9,739 nucleotides of DNA from an uncultured Collinsella sp. (GTDB lineage Bacteria; Actinomycetota; Coriobacteriia; Coriobacteriales; Coriobacteriaceae): the NCBI GenBank assembly GCA_902493145.1, contig CABUOA010000055.1:1-9739 (forward strand). The letters run 5' to 3'. The position numbers and the translations under genes were made by a program. This document shows, one piece after another, positions 6,450 to 9,739 of the stretch; the stretch's first letter is position 1, and each line of letters starts with the position of its first letter. Below the pieces are notes generated by a model. The model had not been told where the DNA came from, did no database searches, and saw nothing but the letters and a program-made list of their open reading frames with translations.

Positions 6450-6464
6450 CGTTGACTCAAAAGC

Positions 6465-6503
6465 AAGAGACCCGGTCCTGCACGAGGCAGAACCGGGTCT
6501 CTT
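6465..6503 (-). terminator. Rho-independent terminator of the secE-nusG-rplK-rplA unit
   Basis: A perfect 12-bp stem joins AAGAGACCCGGT (6465-6476) to ACCGGGTCTCTT (6492-6503), with a further CTG/CAG pairing inside the loop. On the minus strand the stem is followed by TGCTTTT. It lies 37 bases after the rplA stop codon. Confidence 0.85.
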
Positions 6504-6539
6504 TAGCAATGCTTGCTTTGCTCAGGCAGTAACTGTTAG

Positions 6540-7247
6540 TTACTCAGCCAGGAAGTCGCGCTGGATAGCGGGATCGACCTTGACGCCAGGGCCCATGGTG
6601 GAAGACACGGAGATGGACTTGACGTACTTGCCCTTAGCAGAAGAGGGCTTGACGCGCAGGATCTCGGTGTACAGGGCAGCGTAGTTCTCGACGAGCTGCT
6701 GCTCGGTGAAGGACTTCTTGCCCAGGGGCACGTGGCAGATGCCGTAGCGGTCGGCGCGGTACTCAACGCGGCCAGCCTTGAGCTCGGAGACCATCTTGGC
6801 GACGTCCATGGTCACGGTGCCGAGCTTGGGGTTCGGCATGAGGCCACGGGGACCAAGGATCTTACCGATGCGGCCAACCTTGGCCATCATGTTCGGCGTA
6901 GCGATAGCGGCGTCGAAGTTGATCTCGCCCTTCTGAATCTGGGCGACAAGCTCGTCGGAACCGATGATGTCGGCGCCGGCAGCCTCAGCCTCGCGGGCCT
7001 TCTCGCCCTCGGCGAAGACGGCAACACGAACGGTCTTGCCGGTGCCGTGGGGCAGGGAGATGGAACCACGGATGTTCTGGTCAGCCTTACGAGTATCGAT
7101 GCCCAGACGGAAGTGGGCCTCGACGGTCTCGTCGAACTTGGCGGTGTCGAGCTCCTTAATGAGCTTGGCAGCCTGAAGGGGGGTGTAGAGCGTGGCGCGA
7201 TCGATCTTCTCGGCAGCGGCGTTATAGCTCTTACCATGCTTAGCCAT
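6540..7247 (-). CDS. rplA: 50S ribosomal protein L1
   Basis: A 235-residue protein of normal family length. It carries the L1 signatures GTGKTVRVAVFAEGEKAREAE, GADIIGSDELV and the strongly conserved VGRIGKILGPRGLMPNPKLGTV, then KSISVSSTMGPGVKVD near the C-terminus. L1 binds the mobile stalk of 23S rRNA near the E site, helps tRNA exit, and in many bacteria also represses its own mRNA. I chose ATG 7247 (MAKHGK) because GGAGG (7260-7256) is eight bases upstream. The ATG at 7253 lies only two bases from it. It is the last gene of the unit and is preceded by a hairpin resembling the L1 site on rRNA. rplJ and rplL do not follow. Confidence 0.98.
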   Translation of the reverse strand: MAKHGKSYNAAAEKIDRATLYTPLQAAKLIKELDTAKFDETVEAHFRLGIDTRKADQNIRGSISLPHGTGKTVRVAVFAEGEKAREAEAAGADIIGSDELVAQIQKGEINFDAAIATPNMMAKVGRIGKILGPRGLMPNPKLGTVTMDVAKMVSELKAGRVEYRADRYGICHVPLGKKSFTEQQLVENYAALYTEILRVKPSSAKGKYVKSISVSSTMGPGVKVDPAIQRDFLAE

Positions 7248-7260
7248 GTGCATTACCTCC

Positions 7261-7290
7261 TGTGGTTAAACGGGCGTGAGCCCTCCCACA
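7261..7290 (-). promoter_or_regulatory. Probable L1-binding hairpin (23S rRNA mimic) in the rplA leader
   Basis: On the minus strand TGTGG (7290-7286) pairs with CCACA (7265-7261). Inside it GGGC (7283-7280) pairs with GCCC (7275-7272) around a TCAC loop. The internal loop is asymmetric: GA on the 5' side, GTTTAA on the 3' side. As I recall them, the L1 site of bacterial 23S rRNA and that of archaeal L1 mRNA share the layout stem-GA-GGC.../...GCC-GANNNA-stem. The hairpin ends at the rplA ribosome-binding site, so bound L1 would block initiation. The similarity is read by eye; binding is inferred. Confidence 0.6.
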
Positions 7291-7364
7291 TCGTATCGTG
7301 TGCCCTATTGCACACATTTAACGGGCGCCCAGGTCGGAGCACCCGTCGTTACCATAAGAAATCG

Positions 7365-7793
7365 CTACTCAGCGATGGTGACGCCCATGGAACGGGCGGT
7401 ACCGGCGATGATCTTCTTGGCGGCGTCAATGTCGTTGGCATTGAGGTCCGGCATCTTGATCTCGGCGATCTTGGTGAGCTGCTCCTGGGAGAGCTGACCA
7501 ACCTTGTCGGCCTGGGGCTTAGCGGAACCAGACTTGAGGTTCAGCTCCTTCTTGATGAGGTGAGCCGCCGGCGGGGTCTTGGTGATGAAGGAGAAGGACT
7601 TATCCTCGTAGACAGAGATCTCAACGGGGATGATGTCGCCCTTCTTGTCCTGCGTCTCGGCGTTAAAGGCCTGGCAGAACTGCATGATGTTCACGCCAGC
7701 AGCGCCCAGGGCGGGGCCGACGGGAGGAGCGGGGTTAGCTGCACCAGCAGGAATCTGGAGCTTAATGACGTTGGCAACCTTCTTCTCAGCCAT
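7365..7793 (-). CDS. rplK: 50S ribosomal protein L11
   Basis: A 142-residue protein matching L11: the KLQIPAGAANPAPPVGPALGAAGVNIMQFC N-terminal region (proline-rich hinge included), FITKTPPAAHLIKKELNLKSGS in the middle, and the rRNA-binding C-terminal domain ending in AAKKIIAGTARSMGVTI. L11 binds the GTPase-associated centre of 23S rRNA, where elongation factors and RelA act. I chose ATG 7793 rather than 7799: AAGGA then lies six bases away, whereas the upstream ATG directly abuts it, and the shorter form has the standard MAEKK start and length. It is separated from nusG by about 120 bases and from rplA by about 117. Neither gap has a clear promoter. Confidence 0.97.
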   Translation of the reverse strand: MAEKKVANVIKLQIPAGAANPAPPVGPALGAAGVNIMQFCQAFNAETQDKKGDIIPVEISVYEDKSFSFITKTPPAAHLIKKELNLKSGSAKPQADKVGQLSQEQLTKIAEIKMPDLNANDIDAAKKIIAGTARSMGVTIAE

Positions 7794-7913
7794 GGTCATT
7801 CCTTTCGAATCACGAGTGTGAAGTACTTGCTATATCGTAAGCACGCACGTGTTAGAAGCACTCCTGAGATGAGCAGTCACAGAAGAAGCACGCTCGCGCG
7901 AACGGACGAAAAC
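7794..7913 (-). other. nusG-rplK spacer
   Basis: These 120 bases hold the rplK ribosome-binding site (AAAGGA) and no other gene. The only promoter-like string is GATATA with a poor upstream box. No hairpin resembling the L1 or L10 regulatory sites is visible, which contrasts with the rplK-rplA gap. Confidence 0.4.
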
Positions 7914-8450
7914 TTAAGCGATGACAGCGACCTGGTTAAAGTCGAGCTCGACCGGCGTCTCGCGGCCAAAGATCATCAGCGTGACCTTGAGCTTGCCAGC
8001 CTCGGTGTTAACCTCGGAGACCTTGCCATCAAAGTCGGTAAGCGGGCCATCGGTGACGCGGACGGACGTGCCGACCTGAATATCAACCGAGGTGCGCTTG
8101 GGCGAATCGCCCTTACCGGGACGACGAGTCATCTTGTTGTACTCGTCGCGGGAAAGCGGAGCGGGCTTGCCGTTGCCGCCTAGGAAACCGGTGACGCCGG
8201 GCGTGTTGCGAACACACGTCCACGCATCGTCATCCATCTCCATGCGAACCAGGACATAACCCGGAAAGATCTTAGAATCCTTGGTCTCGCGCTTGCCACC
8301 CTCTTTAATCTCGGTGACGCGCTCCATAGGAATCTCGATATCAAAGATACGGTCCTGCATACCCATAGTCTCGATGCGGTGCTCGAGATCGGACTTAACG
8401 CGGTTCTCGTATCCAGAGTAAGTGTGAACGACGTACCAACGCTTAGACAT
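7914..8450 (-). CDS. nusG: Transcription termination/antitermination factor NusG
   Basis: A 178-residue protein with the two NusG domains. The NGN domain spans about 1-105 (RWYVVHTYSGYENRVKSDLEHRIETMG, then SKIFPGYVLVRMEMDDDAWTCVRNTPGVTGFLG). A short linker leads to the KOW domain at 125-178 (VRVTDGPLTDFDGKVSEVNTEAGKLKVTLMIFGRETPVELDF). NusG binds the clamp of RNA polymerase, alters pausing and couples transcription to ribosomes and Rho. GAGGGG within the end of secE supplies the ribosome-binding site. The secE stop is only three bases upstream, so the two are translationally coupled, the common arrangement. Length and motifs are ordinary. Confidence 0.98.
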   Translation of the reverse strand: MSKRWYVVHTYSGYENRVKSDLEHRIETMGMQDRIFDIEIPMERVTEIKEGGKRETKDSKIFPGYVLVRMEMDDDAWTCVRNTPGVTGFLGGNGKPAPLSRDEYNKMTRRPGKGDSPKRTSVDIQVGTSVRVTDGPLTDFDGKVSEVNTEAGKLKVTLMIFGRETPVELDFNQVAVIA

Positions 8451-8453
8451 GGT

Positions 8454-8792
8454 TTAGCCCCTCAATCCAGAGAACAGAGCAAGAGCCTCGCCAAAGCCAG
8501 CATCGAGCAGAGCGATGACGACGCCGACGACGATCAAAGAAGCGCAAACAACGACCGAGTAGTTCACGAGCTCCTTCTTATCGGGCCACGTAACACGCTT
8601 CATCTCGGACTTGACCGAAGCGAAATACTTCTTGGTGCGGGCGAAGAAACCAGGCTTCTCGTTCTTCTTGGACTTCGCAGCCTTCTCGTTCTTCTTGGCA
8701 ACGGCCTTCTTGGCCTCAACCTTGGAGTTGGCGGCAGCGTTGTTGGCAGGTGCCGGCTGCTGAGCCTTCTTCTTGTTCTTCTTGTTGGCCAT
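8454..8792 (-). CDS. secE: Preprotein translocase subunit SecE
   Basis: A 112-residue single-span SecE. Residues 1-50 are a Lys/Ala/Asn-rich, low-complexity extension, common in high-G+C Gram-positives. The conserved amphipathic motif follows at about 58-77 (FASVKSEMKRVTWPDKKELV), then one membrane segment at about 79-98 (SVVVCASLIVVGVVIALLDAG). SecE clamps SecY in the membrane and stabilises the SecYEG protein channel. GGAGG, eight bases before ATG 8792, supports the start. A minus-strand TATAAG at 8821-8816, with a weak TTGGGG 18 bases upstream, could be an internal promoter (low confidence). Confidence 0.97.
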   Translation of the reverse strand: MANKKNKKKAQQPAPANNAAANSKVEAKKAVAKKNEKAAKSKKNEKPGFFARTKKYFASVKSEMKRVTWPDKKELVNYSVVVCASLIVVGVVIALLDAGFGEALALFSGLRG

Positions 8793-8831
8793 TTGGGTTA
8801 CCTCCGCGCAATGCGCTTATACATGAGTAAA

Positions 8832-8859
8832 CCGTAAGCCCCCAATTGGGAGCTTACGG
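8832..8859 (-). other. Hairpin between tRNA-Trp and secE
   Basis: CCGTAAGC (8832-8839) pairs with GCTTACGG (8852-8859), an inner CCC/GGG closing an AATT loop. On the minus strand it is followed by TTTACTC, a poor U-tract. It may be a partial terminator, or a processing signal freeing the tRNA from the secE-nusG message. Confidence 0.55.
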
Positions 8860-8868
8860 AATAATGAC

Positions 8869-8944
8869 TGGCACGCCAGGAAGGACTCGAACCCTCAACA
8901 CTCGGTTTTGGAGACCGATGCTCTACCAATTGAACTACTGGCGT
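8869..8944 (-). tRNA. tRNA-Trp (anticodon CCA)
   Basis: All four arms fold by eye. The acceptor stem is ACGCCAG/CTGGCGT, the anticodon stem TCGGT/ACCGA with loop CTCCAAA (anticodon CCA), and the T stem GAGGG/CCTTC around TTCGAGT. The discriminator is G, the usual identity base for bacterial tRNA-Trp. The 3' CCA is encoded. A tRNA-Trp between rpmG/tuf and secE is a widespread arrangement. Confidence 0.97.
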
Positions 8945-8957
8945 ATGTGACTAGAGA

Positions 8958-9107
8958 CTAGCGAGTCTCTTTGTGCAGCGTGTGGTGACGGCACCAGGGG
9001 CAATACTTCTTGATCTCCATACGATCAGGCATGGTCGACTTGTTCTTGGTGGTCGTATAGTTGCGGCGCTTGCACTCAGTGCACGCAAGAGTAACTAGAG
9101 TACGCAT
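8958..9107 (-). CDS. rpmG: 50S ribosomal protein L33, zinc-binding form
   Basis: A 49-residue protein beginning MRTLVTLACTECKRRNYTTT, with two CxxC pairs (C9/C12 and C36/C39) forming the zinc ribbon. It is therefore the C+ paralogue, which in some bacteria has a zinc-free partner elsewhere, used when zinc is scarce. L33 sits near the E site of the large subunit. The stop is 14 bases before tRNA-Trp, so gene and tRNA are probably in one transcript. AAAGG about 11 bases before ATG is the ribosome-binding site. Confidence 0.97.
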   Translation of the reverse strand: MRTLVTLACTECKRRNYTTTKNKSTMPDRMEIKKYCPWCRHHTLHKETR

Positions 9108-9152
9108 GTATCCTGAACCTTTCATTTCCGCCCCGTACGGGCACGAGTTGTT

Positions 9153-9182
9153 ACTTTATCAGCTCCACGTAAGTGCTGTCAA
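9153..9182 (-). promoter_or_regulatory. Putative promoter of the rpmG-trnW-secE-nusG-rplKA unit
   Basis: On the minus strand a perfect TTGACA (9182-9177) is followed, after 18 bases, by TAAAGT (9158-9153), 4 of 6 to TATAAT. It lies between the tuf terminator and rpmG, about 45 bases upstream of the rpmG start. A CCCGTACGGG palindrome (9132-9141) would fall at or near the 5' end of the transcript. Confidence 0.55.
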
Positions 9183-9327
9183 TGAAAACCTCGAGTCAAT
9201 TGGTTCTCGGTGGATCCATTCATATTTGGAACACATCAATGAAGCCATCGAGAGCTAATCGACGGTGCATCCAGGACCATTATCGATCCTCTCGACACCA
9301 GCAACGGCTCAACATCCATTGCAGAAA

Positions 9328-9359
9328 AGAACCCGGCACCCATATAAGTGCCGGGTTCT
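9328..9359 (-). terminator. Rho-independent terminator of tuf
   Basis: A perfect 12-bp stem joins AGAACCCGGCAC (9328-9339) to GTGCCGGGTTCT (9348-9359) around an eight-base loop. On the minus strand it runs into TTTTCTG, starting 27 bases after the tuf stop. Confidence 0.88.
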
Positions 9360-9386
9360 CTAAGTCAGCTATATCAAAGAGCTAAT

Positions 9387-9739
9387 TTACTCAATGATCG
9401 TGGAGACGATGCCCGAACCGACGGTGTGACCGCCCTCGCGGATAGCGAAGCGCAGGCCCTCCTCCATGGCGATCGGGTGGATGAGATCGCCCTCGATGGT
9501 GATGTGGTCACCAGGCATAGCCATCTCGGTGCCCTCGGGGAGCTTGACCGTACCGGTAACGTCGGTGGTACGGAAGTAGAACTGAGGACGATAACCATCG
9601 AAGAACGGGGTGTGACGGCCGCCCTCCTCCTTGGTCAGAACGTAGATCTCGCCGGTGAACTTGGTGTGCGGGGTAACCGAACCGGGCTTGCAGAGAACCT
9701 GGCCGCGCTCGATGTCCTCGCGCTTGATGCCGCGGAGCA
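9387..9739 (-). CDS. tuf: Elongation factor Tu, C-terminal part (cut by window edge)
   Basis: The last 116 residues and the stop of EF-Tu lie here; the N-terminal GTPase domain lies beyond 9739. The readable part covers the end of domain 2 and all of domain 3: RGIKREDIERGQVLCKPGS, then FTGEIYVLTKEEGGRHTPFF, GYRPQFYFRTTDVTG, MPGDHITIEGDLIHPIAMEE, and the classical C-terminus RFAIREGGHTVGSGIVSTII. EF-Tu delivers aminoacyl-tRNA to the ribosome. The gene ends at its own terminator, so the downstream rpmG unit needs its own promoter or read-through. Confidence 0.98.
   Translation of the reverse strand, partial: LRGIKREDIERGQVLCKPGSVTPHTKFTGEIYVLTKEEGGRHTPFFDGYRPQFYFRTTDVTGTVKLPEGTEMAMPGDHITIEGDLIHPIAMEEGLRFAIREGGHTVGSGIVSTIIE

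Noticed and set aside
6732..8183. Long + strand open frame (483 codons) opposite rplA, rplK and nusG
   Set aside because: It runs antisense through well-identified genes on the other strand and across their spacers. Its low-complexity G/L/V/D-rich translation is what reverse reading of such genes gives.
8816..8845. Internal promoter before secE (TTGGGG-N18-TATAAG, minus strand)
   Set aside because: The -10 box is good but the -35 box matches only 3 of 6 and overlaps the hairpin, so it is not listed as a separate feature.

Overview
The window is chromosomal DNA from a member of the Coriobacteriia, most likely Collinsella or a close relative. This rests on moderately high G+C, the divergence level of the ribosomal and EF-Tu proteins, the presence of a sigma factor/DUF4179 pair, and dispersed hairpin repeats. 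The genus is my inference. No CRISPR array, prophage or transposase gene was seen.

Left part, + strand (1-4583). A 639-residue cytoplasmic protein fuses a ParB-like N-terminal domain to a BMP/PnrA-type ligand-binding domain. It overlaps by 4 bp a calcineurin-like metallophosphoesterase. The pair ends in a hairpin repeat and a rho-independent terminator. Next comes a two-gene unit: a small sigma-70 family factor, and a membrane-anchored DUF4179 protein overlapping it by 20 bp, probably its anti-sigma factor.

Middle part (4584-6464). A 350-base gene-free stretch holds a hairpin repeat and two tandem large hairpins. After it, on the minus strand, lies the wreck of a leucine biosynthesis operon. 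The front of leuA (probable lost start codon, frameshift, in-frame stop, catalytic Arg changed to Cys) is joined by a large deletion to the last two thirds of leuB. leuC and leuD are absent. Upstream of the wreck the control region appears complete: a 19-codon leader peptide with five leucine codons (four of them CTA), followed by mutually exclusive antiterminator and terminator hairpins. This is a textbook-style leucine attenuator now driving nothing useful.

Right part, minus strand (6465-9739). This is the core translation/secretion cluster, in transcription order: tuf (partial), terminator, promoter, rpmG, tRNA-Trp(CCA), a hairpin, secE, nusG, rplK, rplA, terminator. Between rplK and rplA lies a small hairpin with a GA/6-nt asymmetric internal loop that closely mimics the L1-binding site of 23S rRNA, a probable site of L1 autoregulation. 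rplJ and rplL do not follow rplA.

Three copies of a hairpin repeat (stem AACCACCAC/GTGGTGGTT) sit at 3' ends or boundaries of transcription units. One carries its loop in the opposite orientation. The most notable items are the intact attenuator in front of dead leu genes, the L1 rRNA mimic, and the repeat family with a possible pseudoknot tail.
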